A stretch of DNA of 64,000 nt from Gleimia hominis (GTDB taxonomy: Bacteria; Actinomycetota; Actinomycetes; Actinomycetales; Actinomycetaceae): positions 1,736,001 through 1,800,000 of the forward strand of contig NZ_CP126963.1 in NCBI RefSeq assembly GCF_002871945.2, given 5' to 3'. Positions 55,613 to 64,000 of this stretch are shown in pieces. The translations under genes were made by a program, and so were the position numbers. The notes under the pieces are model-generated. The model saw nothing but the letters and a program-made list of their open reading frames with translations, searched no databases and was not told the DNA's origin. Positions within the stretch are counted from its first letter, which is position 1. Every line of letters starts with the position of its first letter.

Positions 55613-56088
55613 TAGTGCACCAACTCCAAGGTGGTTTGACCGATGCGGACATTGTCACCCAAGTTCAGGGCCCGGGGGCGGGCGAGTCGTTCATCATCCA
55701 CAAATGTTCCGTTGGTGGAACCGAGGTCCTCGATCCACCATTGTCCCTGTTGTGAATGTAACCTGGCGTGTCTTGAAGACGCGTAATCGTCGTCGATAAC
55801 GAGGGTGGAAGTGGGGGAGCGGCCGATAATAATATCCGCACTCCCCAGCCTCATGGTGGTGCCAGCCAGTGGCCCACCTGTGATGAGTAGTGACGTGGGT
55901 TGGGTGGGTTTCGAACGGGCTTCTTCGCGCCGCCGCTTCTGGCCTTTAACCGACCGGCCTTTACCGCGCGGCGTAATGACGGTACCGAAAATGTCGCGTC
56001 GCAACACGGATACGGACCCTAAAACCAGTACCCACAGCAACAGCAGGTATGCGAGGCGGAAAACGTTGAATGCCAGGTCGCTAGCCAT
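55612..56088 (-). CDS. fhaB: FHA-domain protein FhaB (FipA/FhaB type)
   Basis: 158 residues. N-terminal membrane helix (VFRLAYLLLLWVLVLGSVSVL), linker, then an FHA domain (IIIGRSPTSTLVIDDDYASSRHARL, LGSTNGTFVDDERL). FHA domains read phosphothreonine marks made by PknA/PknB. Adjacent to fhaA with no gap. Confidence 0.94.
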   Translation of the reverse strand: MASDLAFNVFRLAYLLLLWVLVLGSVSVLRRDIFGTVITPRGKGRSVKGQKRRREEARSKPTQPTSLLITGGPLAGTTMRLGSADIIIGRSPTSTLVIDDDYASSRHARLHSQQGQWWIEDLGSTNGTFVDDERLARPRALNLGDNVRIGQTTLELVH

Positions 56089-56790
56089 TTACTGATCCTC
56101 CGCTGCGGAAGTCCAAAAGAGTATGCGGGTGCGGCCAATCACAATCTGGTTTCCGTCCACGAGGGTGGCGGCATCCACTTTGTGACCCTCCACGTACAAG
56201 CCGTTTGTGGAACCTAAATCAGTGGCGATCACCCCGCCGGGAGTTTGCCGCAGTTCTAAGTGTTCGCGTGAGACCCCGGAGTCATTCACCGTGATGTCCG
56301 CGCTGCGGCCCCGGCCGATAATGGTCACGGGTTCAGTTAAAATCCACCGTTCCCCCTCAATGTCAATAATTGGATTCTGGGTCGAAGCGGACTGGCCGGT
56401 TGCGGGCGCTACCGCCCCCCGACGGGTGGACGCGTCAATCTGTAACTGGCCGGTGAGCTCTTCGGAACCGGGTTCGAACGATACTTTAATGGGGCCGACC
56501 AGAGCGTAATCGTTATCTTGCGCGTACTGCATGGCGCCGTCTTGAATCTCTTGGGCGAGCACGTCCAGGCCCATGTCTTCGAGGTTCCGCATGTCTGAAG
56601 GGGAAATCTTAACCCGGTACTCGTTGGGCACCACCTGGTGATCTTGGGAGTACTCTTGAACGTGGCTTTCCATGGACTTGCGGACAGCAGAGGTAATGTC
56701 AACGGGTTTTAAGGCAGAGCGGAAAACACGGGAGAAAATACCATTAACACCCTTCTCAACCGTGGATTCGAACCGGTCTAGCAGTCCCAT
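56089..56790 (-). CDS. fhaA: DUF3662 and FHA-domain protein FhaA
   Basis: 233 residues. N-terminal DUF3662 domain (VFRSALKPVDITSAVRKSME) and C-terminal FHA domain (IIGRGRSADITVNDSGVSREHLEL, LGSTNGLYVEGHK). In M. tuberculosis FhaA binds the phosphorylated pseudokinase domain of MviN; here that domain is missing from the MurJ locus. AAGGGG precedes the ATG. First gene of the fhaA-to-pknB operon; the 236 bases upstream contain its promoter, which cannot be placed with confidence. Confidence 0.95.
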   Translation of the reverse strand: MGLLDRFESTVEKGVNGIFSRVFRSALKPVDITSAVRKSMESHVQEYSQDHQVVPNEYRVKISPSDMRNLEDMGLDVLAQEIQDGAMQYAQDNDYALVGPIKVSFEPGSEELTGQLQIDASTRRGAVAPATGQSASTQNPIIDIEGERWILTEPVTIIGRGRSADITVNDSGVSREHLELRQTPGGVIATDLGSTNGLYVEGHKVDAATLVDGNQIVIGRTRILFWTSAAEDQ

Positions 56791-57026
56791 TCACACCCCT
56801 TAATAATCGTATTCATTGTACGCAGCAGACCTGCGATTACATACACCTTACTTTACTACCGCGTAGGTGCCTAGAATAGTTGTGTGCCTTCGAGGGAAAA
56901 TAATGTGAATGAATGCTTTTAGACCGTCTTAAATCACGGACATTTAGAGCAAACTAGTTATCTGCGGGTTTCTAAACTAACTGAGTTATCCGCCGAAAAC
57001 GGAAACGGATTTCGAAACACAAGTAC

Positions 57027-57113
<87 letters not shown>

Positions 57114-57300
57114 TTTAAGGCTTTGCAAGCCTATCGAAACGCAGGGGGCAAACGCAAATCACCCCGAGCGTGGTGTTCCCCACGCTCACGGTCACAGGCA
57201 CCTTCGTGGTTACTGGCGGCTTAGTTGTACCAACTGCCCTCATGAAAACGGTCCGAATGTGGTTACTGACGATTTTGCAGTTTCTGGCAGTATTGGATGT

Positions 57301-57570
57301 ATGAAAGCGATTATGACGGTTACGGGCGTGGACCACACGGGGATTGTGGCGGCTGTCGCCAGCGCGGTTGCTAAGCGGCAGGCGAATATTCTGAACGTTT
57401 CGCAAACTTTGATGGATGGTTACTTTACGATGATCATGCATTTGGAGTTCGATAATAATGAGGTTCCAATCACTCAGCTGCAAGCGGATATGAATGAGGT
57501 GGCGCAGCAGCAGAAACTGCAGATCCGCCTGCAGGCCGCGCAGTTGTTCGACGAAATGCACCGGTTGTAA
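57301..57570 (+). CDS. ACT-domain protein (UPF0237)
   Basis: 89 residues from ATG 57301, the family length; the open frame reaching back to 57055 runs through the tRNA and is rejected. The single ACT domain begins [23 protein letters not shown] domains bind amino acids. The pairing with a UPF0210 gene two bases downstream is conserved across bacteria. No strong ribosome-binding site is seen. Confidence 0.88.
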   Translation: MKAIMTVTGVDHTGIVAAVASAVAKRQANILNVSQTLMDGYFTMIMHLEFDNNEVPITQLQADMNEVAQQQKLQIRLQAAQLFDEMHRL

Positions 57571-57572
57571 AT

Positions 57573-58931
57573 ATGGATACGGCACAGAATATCCTCGAAA
57601 CTATCCAGATGATCGAGGAAGACAAACTGGATATCCGCACTGTCACGATGGGCATTAACCTGCTGGATTGTGCGGATGCGGACCCGCAGCGGGCGCGGGA
57701 GCGGATTTATGGACGGATCACTACGCAGGCGAAAGACCTGGTGAGTGTCGCTCGGGAGGTGGAAGCGGAGATCGGGGTGCCGATTATTAACAAACGCATC
57801 TCGGTTACCCCAATTGCGCTGGTAGCGGCCGCGAGCGGGGTGGATGATTACGTTCCGTTTGCGCAGACGCTTGATGCTGTGGCACGGGAAGTGGGAGTGG
57901 ATTTCATCGGTGGGTTTTCGGCACTGGTTGAAAAGGGCGCTTCCCATTCCGATGAGGTACTGATGGACTCTTTGCCAGATGCGTTGGCGCAAACGCAGGT
58001 GGTGTGCGGGTCGGTGAATGTGGGGTCTTCGCGTGCGGGGATCAACATGTCGGCGGTGGCTCGCATGGGTGAGGTGATGAAGCAGGCGGCGGTTAAGACG
58101 GCGGACCAGTCGGGTTTAGGCGCGGCAAAACTGGTGGTGTTCGCGAACGCGGTGGGGGATAACCCATTTATGGCAGGTGCGTTCCACGGGGTGGAGGAGC
58201 CTGATGCCGTGATTTCCGTTGGGGTTTCTGGCCCCGGGGTGGTGAAGCGTGCCCTCGAAAAAGTGCGTGGTGAGTCCTTTGACGTGGTGGCCGCGGAAGT
58301 TAAGAAGGCGGCGTTTAAGATCACGCGCGTGGGCCAGCTGGTGGGCCGCATGGTTGCGCAGCGCTTGGGGGTGCGGTTTGGGATTGTGGACTTATCGCTT
58401 GCCCCCACCGCGGAAGTGGGGGATTCAGTTGCCCGAATCCTTGAGGAAATTGGGGTGCAGCGAGTGGGGGCACCCGGCACTACCGCCGCGTTGGCACTGT
58501 TGAACGACGCGGTTAAGAAGGGTGGTTTGATGGCGTGCTCTCACGTGGGTGGTTTGTCGGGCTCGTTCATTCCCGTGTCGGAAGATATTGGGATGATTGA
58601 GGCGGTCCAGGCGGGGGCTATTACTTTAGATAAGTTGGAGGCGATGACGTCGATCTGCTCGGTTGGGTTCGACATGATCGCACTGCCGGGTGACACTTCG
58701 GGGCAGACCCTCGCGGGCATGATTGCGGATGAGGCCGCGATTGGAATTATGAACCACAAGACGACGGCGGCGCGGCTGATTGCGGTGCCGGGTGCGCAGG
58801 TGGGGGACGTTGTGGAGTTCGGTGGCTTGCTGGGCCGCGCGCCGGTTATCTCGGTGTCCAAGTTTTCTTCGCAAACCCTGGTGGAAAGAGGTGGGCGGCT
58901 TCCCGCGCCCGTGCACGGTTTCCGTAACTAA
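57573..58931 (+). CDS. UPF0210 family (PFL-like) protein
   Basis: 452 residues. Conserved UPF0210 segments: [20 protein letters not shown] at the N-terminus, [31 protein letters not shown] region and [20 protein letters not shown] near the end. The family has a glycyl-radical-enzyme-like barrel by annotation, but no function has been shown. Forms an operon with the ACT protein, which may sense its effector. Its last codons start a 19-bp tandem repeat. Confidence 0.93.
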   Translation: MDTAQNILETIQMIEEDKLDIRTVTMGINLLDCADADPQRARERIYGRITTQAKDLVSVAREVEAEIGVPIINKRISVTPIALVAAASGVDDYVPFAQTLDAVAREVGVDFIGGFSALVEKGASHSDEVLMDSLPDALAQTQVVCGSVNVGSSRAGINMSAVARMGEVMKQAAVKTADQSGLGAAKLVVFANAVGDNPFMAGAFHGVEEPDAVISVGVSGPGVVKRALEKVRGESFDVVAAEVKKAAFKITRVGQLVGRMVAQRLGVRFGIVDLSLAPTAEVGDSVARILEEIGVQRVGAPGTTAALALLNDAVKKGGLMACSHVGGLSGSFIPVSEDIGMIEAVQAGAITLDKLEAMTSICSVGFDMIALPGDTSGQTLAGMIADEAAIGIMNHKTTAARLIAVPGAQVGDVVEFGGLLGRAPVISVSKFSSQTLVERGGRLPAPVHGFRN

Positions 58932-58990
58932 CCACGGTTTGGGCAACTAACCACGGTTTCCGCAACTAACCATTGGTTTGCGCAATCGGC
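58914..58990 (+). repeat. 19-bp tandem repeat spanning the stop codon of the UPF0210 gene
   Basis: CACGGTTTCCGTAACTAAC (58914-58932), CACGGTTTGGGCAACTAAC (58933-58951), CACGGTTTCCGCAACTAAC (58952-58970) and a diverged fourth copy from 58971. The first copy encodes the final HGFRN and the stop. Perfect 19-bp period. Confidence 0.92.
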
Positions 58991-59122
58991 TGCGGGTAGT
59001 TGCAGTTAATTGTCGATGGTTGCTGCTGCGCGCTTGCGGGTGTAACCCCGGGTAGTTGTAGTGGGGCCGCGATAGCCCCGCGGGTTTGCTTTCGGTTAGA
59101 ATTGCCGGTGAGGTGATGGTAA

Positions 59123-60190
59123 ATGTCAACGCGGATCCCCATTTCAATACTTGATTTGTCACCAACGTCGCAGGGGCGTACCCGCAAGAACGCGCTGGAT
59201 GATTCGTTGGAGCTGGTGCAGCTGGCGGAGCAGTGTGGGTACCGGCGTTACTGGATGGCGGAGCATCACGGTTCGCGCACGTTCATGTCGTCTGCGACGT
59301 CGTTGTTGTTGACGCGCGCGGCGGAGCACACGTCCACGATCCGGGTGGGTGCCGGGGGCGTGATGTTGCCGAATCACACGCCGCTCATGGTGGCGGAGTA
59401 CTACGGGACGCTTGCCACTATTTATGGTGATCGGATTGATTTGGGTTTGGGGCGCGCGCCAGGGACGGATCCGGTGACGGCGCGGGCGCTTCACCGGTCG
59501 TCTGCGGATTTGAATGATTTTGCAGATTCGGTTGCGCAGTTGCGTGCGTATTTGGGTCCGGTTCCTGATGATTCCGATGAGGGGTTGTCTGGCGCGGAGG
59601 CCGCGGTGCTGGGGGTGCAGGCTAATCCGCGGGTGGTGCACCGGAAGGTGCGGGCGATTCCCGGTGAGGGCACGCAGGTGCCGCTGTGGATGTTGGGTTC
59701 GTCTTTGGGTGGGGCGCAGGTCGCGGCGGCGCTTGGTTTGCCGTATTCGTTTGCGTCGCATTTTGCGCCGAAGTTGTTGAAGCCGGCGGCGCAGACGTAC
59801 CGGGCGTATTTTGACGCGCAGGCTGCGGGCACGCCCGGTGCTGCTCCGTATTTGATGCCGGCGGTTAACGTGGTGGTGGCGCCTACGAAGCAGGAAGCGG
59901 ACTATTTGATGACCACGCAGCTGCAGGCGCAGTCTGGGTTGATTCACGGGCGGTTAGATAAGTTGGCGCCCCCGCGTGAGGACTGGGTGGTGCAGGACCG
60001 TCCGGTTCCAAAGGATGCGCCCGGCGGGGTGGATCCGACGTATATTACGGGTGCGCCCGAGCAGGTGGTGGATCAGTTGGAGGCGTTCGCGGCCGATGTG
60101 GAAGCGGATGAGTTGATGGTGGTGACGAACGTGTGGGATCCGACTTTGCGGCGGCGTTCCTACGAGGTACTTGCCCAAGCTTGGGTTTAA
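59123..60190 (+). CDS. Luciferase-like (LLM class) flavin-dependent oxidoreductase
   Basis: 355 residues from ATG 59123 with GAGGTGATGG upstream. Bacterial-luciferase fold: ISILDLSPTSQGRT start, YRRYWMAEHHGSRTFMSSA, IRVGAGGVMLPNHTPLMVAE, RIDLGLGRAPGTDP and a late QLEAFAADVEADELM; this pattern fits the MsnO8 subfamily of uncharacterised LLM enzymes. Probably an FMN-linked monooxygenase; the substrate is unknown. Confidence 0.88.
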   Translation: MSTRIPISILDLSPTSQGRTRKNALDDSLELVQLAEQCGYRRYWMAEHHGSRTFMSSATSLLLTRAAEHTSTIRVGAGGVMLPNHTPLMVAEYYGTLATIYGDRIDLGLGRAPGTDPVTARALHRSSADLNDFADSVAQLRAYLGPVPDDSDEGLSGAEAAVLGVQANPRVVHRKVRAIPGEGTQVPLWMLGSSLGGAQVAAALGLPYSFASHFAPKLLKPAAQTYRAYFDAQAAGTPGAAPYLMPAVNVVVAPTKQEADYLMTTQLQAQSGLIHGRLDKLAPPREDWVVQDRPVPKDAPGGVDPTYITGAPEQVVDQLEAFAADVEADELMVVTNVWDPTLRRRSYEVLAQAWV

Positions 60191-60305
60191 CCCCACTGGT
60201 TCTGCCTGCGGTTTTGTGCCGTTAATCCACCTGGGGTTTTATCCCGTTAGTTTACTTGGAGTTTTCGCATCGTGAGTTTGCCTGGGGTTTTGGTGCCGCG
60301 GGGTA
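60180..60305 (+). repeat. 25-bp repeats bridging two genes, running into the next start codon
   Basis: CCTGCGGTTTT (60205), CCTGGGGTTTT (60230), CTTGGAGTTTT (60255) and CCTGGGGTTTT (60281) lie 25, 25 and 26 bp apart, each preceded by a CCGTTANT/CGTGAGTTT-like piece. The last unit carries the start codon (GTG 60272) and first codons of the following gene. Confidence 0.85.
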
Positions 60306-61363
60306 GTTCTGACCGGCTCATGAGGGCGGTGGGTGCCGCGGTGGGTGCGGCGTGCGGTTCCGCGTTGGCAAGTCCGTGGTCGCTGCGCCAGCCACCGCGT
60401 GATGACGAGCCCGTTCGCATGCGTTCGGGCCGCTGGGGTGAACCGGTTGAACTAGCGGTTTTAGTGCTGGAGGTTGCGCAAGACGAGGCGGGTTTTTCCG
60501 CTCCGTATACACCAGCTGCGCAAGCCACCCCCGCGGGCCTTTCCACTCCCGCGGGGCTGCACAAGTTGTCCACCCGTATGCTCGCTTGGTTTAAGGCAGG
60601 CGAACGAGACTTACCCTCGGGGGTGCAAACCCTCTTGTCGGCCGCAGTGGACGCGGGGGAACTAACAGCCGAGACCGGTGGGGTAGGCGAAACCGGGGGA
60701 ATAACCTTAGAAACCGGGGGGTTGACGCAGCTGGCGAACAAGCGGTTCGAAGGGCAGCGGGTGCGGGAGCGGTTTGCTGACAACCTGATTTTGCATTCGG
60801 GTTTGTCCGCGTTGGCAGCCACGAACGTGGGGCAGGCTGCGGTCGCGGCGGAGTCGGTGGCTCGTCTTACTTCTGCGCATCCACACACGGTGGCGGCAGC
60901 GGGGTATTTGAGTGCCCTTATTTTTGAGGCAATCCACTCGGTGAAAGACCAGCCGGTGGCTCGGATCCGCCCGCATCTGGCGAGTTCACTGGTGTCGGAA
61001 CTGGAGCGGCCCTTGATTCAAGAGGCGATTGGTGGGGGAGTGCGGGGAGCCGGGTTGTCTGCGTTGGATGCGCTTGCGGGGATGCATGCGGCGCTCGCGG
61101 TTGCAGTCGAAGAATCTGAACGCAACCCACGGCTCAACCCCGTGCAAGTGGGGGTTGAAGCGGCGGTGCGTGCCGGTGGGGATAGTGCCACTGTGGCGGC
61201 ATTAACCGGCGCGGTGCTTGGGGCCGCGTGGGGACTTGCTGCGATTCCCGCCGAGTGGCTAGAACGCATTCACGGCTGGCCTGGGTTCAACTGGACGGGC
61301 TTGCGCGACCTCGCTGCCGGCGCGTTCCAAACCCGCTTTGAAACCCCATCTTTGGGTCAGTAA
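60272..61363 (+). CDS. ADP-ribosylglycohydrolase-fold protein lacking most metal ligands
   Basis: 363 residues. The helical plan of the ADP-ribosylglycohydrolase (DraG/ARH) family is visible: RAVGAAVGAACGSALASP at the start, SVARLTSAHPHTVAAAGYLS in the middle and GGDSATVAALTGAVLGAAWG...IPAEWLERI near the end. Functional members have WTDDTE and GGDTDT, which bind two metals. Here these read RWGEPVE (54-60) and GGDSAT (302-307), so only Asp304 is kept. Either a pseudoenzyme or a new activity. The start codon lies inside a repeat and the binding site is poor, so the true start may be further in. Confidence 0.72.
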   Translation: MSLPGVLVPRGSSDRLMRAVGAAVGAACGSALASPWSLRQPPRDDEPVRMRSGRWGEPVELAVLVLEVAQDEAGFSAPYTPAAQATPAGLSTPAGLHKLSTRMLAWFKAGERDLPSGVQTLLSAAVDAGELTAETGGVGETGGITLETGGLTQLANKRFEGQRVRERFADNLILHSGLSALAATNVGQAAVAAESVARLTSAHPHTVAAAGYLSALIFEAIHSVKDQPVARIRPHLASSLVSELERPLIQEAIGGGVRGAGLSALDALAGMHAALAVAVEESERNPRLNPVQVGVEAAVRAGGDSATVAALTGAVLGAAWGLAAIPAEWLERIHGWPGFNWTGLRDLAAGAFQTRFETPSLGQ

Positions 61364-61446
61364 CCGCGCATGCAAGGCCTCACAATAACCGGGCTCGCAA
61401 GACCTCATAAATGAACCACTAAACCTACTCGTTGCAGCAGGCTTGG

Positions 61447-62226
61447 TTACGGAAGAGCCCGCAGGAGGGCTTGAACCGCGTTCGCGGACACTTGGGCGGC
61501 TTCGGACCCGTCAACGTGGAAGTCTTCCCCAGCTTGTGGGCCGCACAGGTCCGATACGCCGCGTATGGATAAGAATTCCACACCTGTTTTTGCGCACACT
61601 TGGGCGGCGGCGGTGCTTTCCATGTCCGCACCGATGGCGCGGGGGAAGGTGGTGCGCATATTCTCCACGGTTTCTGTGGTTATAAACGCGTCAGAAGATG
61701 CCACTTGCCCAAACGTTAACCCGGGTACCTCCAAACTATGCGCCGCTGCCAACAGGGTTTCACCCGCCGGATACGTGGCGGGCATGCCGGGTACTTGCCC
61801 GGGTTCGTAGTCGAACATGGTTGCGTCTGCCCGCGAATACGTGTAGTCCGTACCCGCGCAGACGTCCCGCACCCGCGTGCTTGCCGCCAACCCGCCGGTA
61901 GTGCCCGCACACAGGTAAAACTGCGGGCGGTAACGCGTGCACATAATCGTGGCGGCATACGCGGCGTTAACCAACCCGATGCCCGTCGTCACCACCACAA
62001 CCCGCTTGCCGGCGATGGTGCCGACCGCCATGTCTAACCCAGCCTCCCTAGTTTGCTTAAACCCCTCCTGGGCAGCAAGGACCTCCAGAAAAGGAGCAGC
62101 TTCCATAGGCATGGCAGTAGCAATCACTATCTGCGGGCGGGCCGCATCAGAACCAGCGGTTTTAAACGTAGCTTCAAAATCGTTGTTAAAAGTGGAGTCA
62201 GGATTCAGATTCGGGCTAGTCGTCAT
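61447..62226 (-). CDS. 5'-methylthioadenosine/S-adenosylhomocysteine nucleosidase-like protein
   Basis: 259 residues from ATG 62226; the longer frame to 62301 is less likely. Phosphorylase/nucleosidase fold: IVIATAMPMEAAPFLEVL start, VVVVTTGIGLVNAAYAA, ADMESTAAAQVC (purine/ribose-binding ME motif) and RGVSDLCG with the catalytic Asp. It removes adenine from MTA, SAH or a related nucleoside. A futalosine-hydrolase role cannot be excluded. Confidence 0.82.
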   Translation of the reverse strand: MTTSPNLNPDSTFNNDFEATFKTAGSDAARPQIVIATAMPMEAAPFLEVLAAQEGFKQTREAGLDMAVGTIAGKRVVVVTTGIGLVNAAYAATIMCTRYRPQFYLCAGTTGGLAASTRVRDVCAGTDYTYSRADATMFDYEPGQVPGMPATYPAGETLLAAAHSLEVPGLTFGQVASSDAFITTETVENMRTTFPRAIGADMESTAAAQVCAKTGVEFLSIRGVSDLCGPQAGEDFHVDGSEAAQVSANAVQALLRALP

Positions 62227-62296
62227 GCTCACATTGTTCCACAGTATTTGCTTGAGGTTACAGCCCCTCTTTTGCTCACTGCAACTGCTGGTGTGG

Positions 62297-62425
62297 GACA
62301 CGCGTTGCCGACTGGGGACACCTGTTGGCGGCAGGGGCGGCGGGTGCTGTGGGAGACACCGGTTGGCCAGCGGGGCGGCGGGGTAAGATCCGGCTGGTGC
62401 TGCGCGGGTAAGATCCGGCGGGTAA
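62297..62425 (+). repeat. Degenerate repeats upstream of the serine dehydratase gene
   Basis: GGGTAAGATCCGGC is repeated at 62381 and 62406 (25 bp apart); before it GACACNNGTTGSC occurs at 62297, 62317 and 62355 with G-rich tails. They fill most of the 287-bp gap between the nucleosidase start and the dehydratase start. Confidence 0.7.
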
Positions 62426-62513
62426 ATCAGCGGCTAAACGCGTATCGTTTGGCATATAACTGTACGTGCGTGAGTGCTGAGCTGCTTCGCAAGAGGAACC
62501 TGAAGGGGAAAGT

Positions 62514-64000
62514 ATGGTTTCAATCCAGAAAACACACGGGGCATCCCCAGCCGCGATGATGGCTGGTGAGATGGAGGCGAAAACGACGCCCAGACCCCTT
62601 TCGGTGTTCGACATGTTCACCATCGGAATCGGCCCTTCGTCTTCACACACCGTGGGGCCCATGTTGGCGGCAGCCGCGTTTGCACGGAACCTCCAGAAAA
62701 AACGCATCCACCCTACCCGCCTGAGGGTCGACCTGTTTGGGTCGCTGGGTGCTACGGGTCGTGGTCACTCCACAGACCGCGCGGTAATGATGGGGTTGGA
62801 AGGTTATGAACCCGCCACAGTGCCAGCCGAAGTGGTGGCTGGGATTGATGAGCGGGTGGCGAAGCAAGAACGCTTGCGTGTTAACGGACAGGACGTGCCG
62901 TTCACCAGGGAAAGCATTGTGTTCCGCCCCCTTACGACACTGCCGTACCACGCGAATGCCCTCACCCTCACGGCGGAGTATGAAGGCGGTAGCGTAGTTA
63001 AAACCTACTATTCAATCGGCGGTGGGTTCGTGATGGTTGACGAATCAGACGACCCAACCCACCCGGATGTGGCCGCGCTGGTAACTGACGACGCGAAACT
63101 AACCCACGAAATTGCCGCGCCCTACCCGTTCGCAACCGCGCGTGAACTACTGGACCGGTGCGAACAAGCGGGCCTGTCGATCGCGCAGCTGGTGCGGGCA
63201 AACGAAGAGGTAGCGCACTCCCACGCGGAACTGGACAACTACCTGGACGCGGTTGAGGCGGCAATGGCGCAGTGCATAGAAGCGGGCTGCACCACCCAGG
63301 GGGTGCTGCCGGGTGGGTTGAACGTGGCTCGCCGAGCTTCGAAACTGTTTGCGAACCTGCAAGACCGCACCAGTGACCAGCCCGCTGCCTGCGACGCACG
63401 CGCGTGGGTGGGGACGAACGCGGATCCGCTGCGGGCAATGGATTGGGTGAACCTGTATGCGCTCGCGGTGAATGAAGAGAACGCGGCCGGTCACCGAGTG
63501 GTTACCGCGCCAACGAATGGGGCGGCTGGGGTGATTCCCGCGGTTTTGGGGTATTTGCTGCATTTTTGCCCTGAGGGACAGGCCGACCCGGTGCGGGGTA
63601 GGCGTGACTTCTTGTTGGCAGCCACCGCGATCGGCGGGTTGATTAAGACGAATGCGTCGATCGCGGGCGCGGAAGTGGGGTGTCAAGGCGAGGTTGGTTC
63701 GGCTTCCGCGATGGCCGCTGCTGGGCTTGCGCAGGCACTGGGTGGTACCCCGATGCAGGTGGAGAACGCGGCGGAGATCGCGATGGAGCATTCGCTGGGC
63801 ATGACGTGCGACCCGGTTGGGGGCCTAGTGCAGATCCCATGTATTGAACGCAACGCTATAGCGGCGGTGAAAGCGATTAACGCGGCCCGCATGGCTCTGT
63901 GGGGGGACGGTCGGCACACGGTGCCACTGGATGCGGCGATTGAAACGATGTGGCAAACCGGGCAGGACATGCATTCGCGGTACAAAGAAACCTCGGTCGG
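62514..64000 (+). CDS. sdaA: L-serine ammonia-lyase (dehydratase), iron-sulfur type; 3' end outside window
   Basis: 495 residues are visible from ATG 62514 (AAGGGG seven bases upstream) and the frame is open to the window end; about 40 residues are missing. The single-chain SdaA order is clear: SVFDMFTIGIGPSSSHTVGPM (beta part), TNGAAGVIPAVL, SIAGAEVGCQGEVGSASAMA and MTCDPVGGLVQIPCIERNA, the last two holding the cysteines of the [4Fe-4S] cluster. Converts serine to pyruvate and ammonia, feeding fermentation. Confidence 0.96.
   Translation, partial: MVSIQKTHGASPAAMMAGEMEAKTTPRPLSVFDMFTIGIGPSSSHTVGPMLAAAAFARNLQKKRIHPTRLRVDLFGSLGATGRGHSTDRAVMMGLEGYEPATVPAEVVAGIDERVAKQERLRVNGQDVPFTRESIVFRPLTTLPYHANALTLTAEYEGGSVVKTYYSIGGGFVMVDESDDPTHPDVAALVTDDAKLTHEIAAPYPFATARELLDRCEQAGLSIAQLVRANEEVAHSHAELDNYLDAVEAAMAQCIEAGCTTQGVLPGGLNVARRASKLFANLQDRTSDQPAACDARAWVGTNADPLRAMDWVNLYALAVNEENAAGHRVVTAPTNGAAGVIPAVLGYLLHFCPEGQADPVRGRRDFLLAATAIGGLIKTNASIAGAEVGCQGEVGSASAMAAAGLAQALGGTPMQVENAAEIAMEHSLGMTCDPVGGLVQIPCIERNAIAAVKAINAARMALWGDGRHTVPLDAAIETMWQTGQDMHSRYKETSV

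Noticed and set aside
59159..59947. 262-codon open frame opposite the LLM oxidoreductase gene
   Set aside because: Arg/His-rich shadow of the real gene with no family features.

Overview
The window is a chromosomal origin region from a moderately GC-rich member of the Actinomycetota. The gene order (DUF6049 protein, murJ, trxB-trxA, parB-parA, rsmG, jag, yidC, yidD, rnpA, rpmH, dnaA, dnaN, recF, dciA, gyrB, gyrA, DUF3566, tRNA-Ile/Ala, ppiA, rhomboid, crgA, DUF881, class E sortase, pknB, pknA, pbpA, rodA, pstP, fhaB, fhaA) is the conserved actinobacterial oriC neighbourhood. Low genome complexity and an anaerobe-style metabolism (carbamate kinase, DcuC, D-lactate dehydrogenase, serine dehydratase) suggest the Actinomycetaceae (Mobiluncus, Varibaculum, Arcanobacterium or Actinotignum relatives); the genus cannot be fixed from sequence reading alone.

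Layout. 1-9.0 kb: cell-wall and redox genes (DUF6049 protein, MurJ, a membrane protein with a discoidin-like ectodomain, TrxB, TrxA, an aminotransferase, a Ddl-type ligase). 9.0-23.4 kb: an accessory block sitting between ddl and parB: ornithine carbamoyltransferase, carbamate kinase, a YfcC antiporter and a membrane-bound LuxR regulator on the plus strand; then an APC permease, an amidohydrolase, an RpiR regulator, a fumarate-forming type lyase and a DcuC transporter; then 1.7 kb without a convincing gene and a sugar O-acetyltransferase. 22.0-27.0 kb: the partition locus with four parS sites spaced about 1.5-1.8 kb. 26.9-30.8 kb: rsmG to rpmH, all on the minus strand. 30.8-33.1 kb: dnaA flanked on both sides by DnaA-box clusters (oriC). 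33.1-41.9 kb: replication and topoisomerase genes on the plus strand, then tRNA-Ile and tRNA-Ala. 42-48.4 kb: small membrane proteins, D-lactate dehydrogenase, cyclophilin, rhomboid, CrgA, DUF881, sortase. 48.4-56.8 kb: the minus-strand kinase/phosphatase/cell-wall operon fhaA-fhaB-pstP-rodA-pbpA-pknA-pknB. 57-64 kb: tRNA-Leu, ACT protein plus UPF0210, a luciferase-like oxidoreductase, a degenerate ADP-ribosylglycohydrolase, MTA/SAH nucleosidase and the start of L-serine dehydratase.

How it works together. Genes point away from oriC on both sides, as expected for replication-transcription co-orientation. ParB loaded at the clustered parS sites and ParA segregate the origin; DnaA, DnaN, DciA, RecF and gyrase start and sustain replication; the PknA/PknB-PstP-FhaA/B system controls RodA, PbpA and MurJ-dependent wall growth. 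The accessory block probably supplies ATP and carbon by amino-acid and C4-dicarboxylate catabolism.

The most unusual features are: (1) short tandem repeats of 18-40 bp that recur across the window, often starting inside the last codons of a gene and filling the space behind it, with periods divisible by three wherever they lie inside coding sequence; (2) a GyrA quinolone pocket with Ala and Gly at the two classical resistance positions; (3) an ADP-ribosylglycohydrolase homologue that has lost most metal ligands; (4) a parS site at the centre of a 36-bp perfect palindrome; and (5) the accessory block inserted beside the partition genes.
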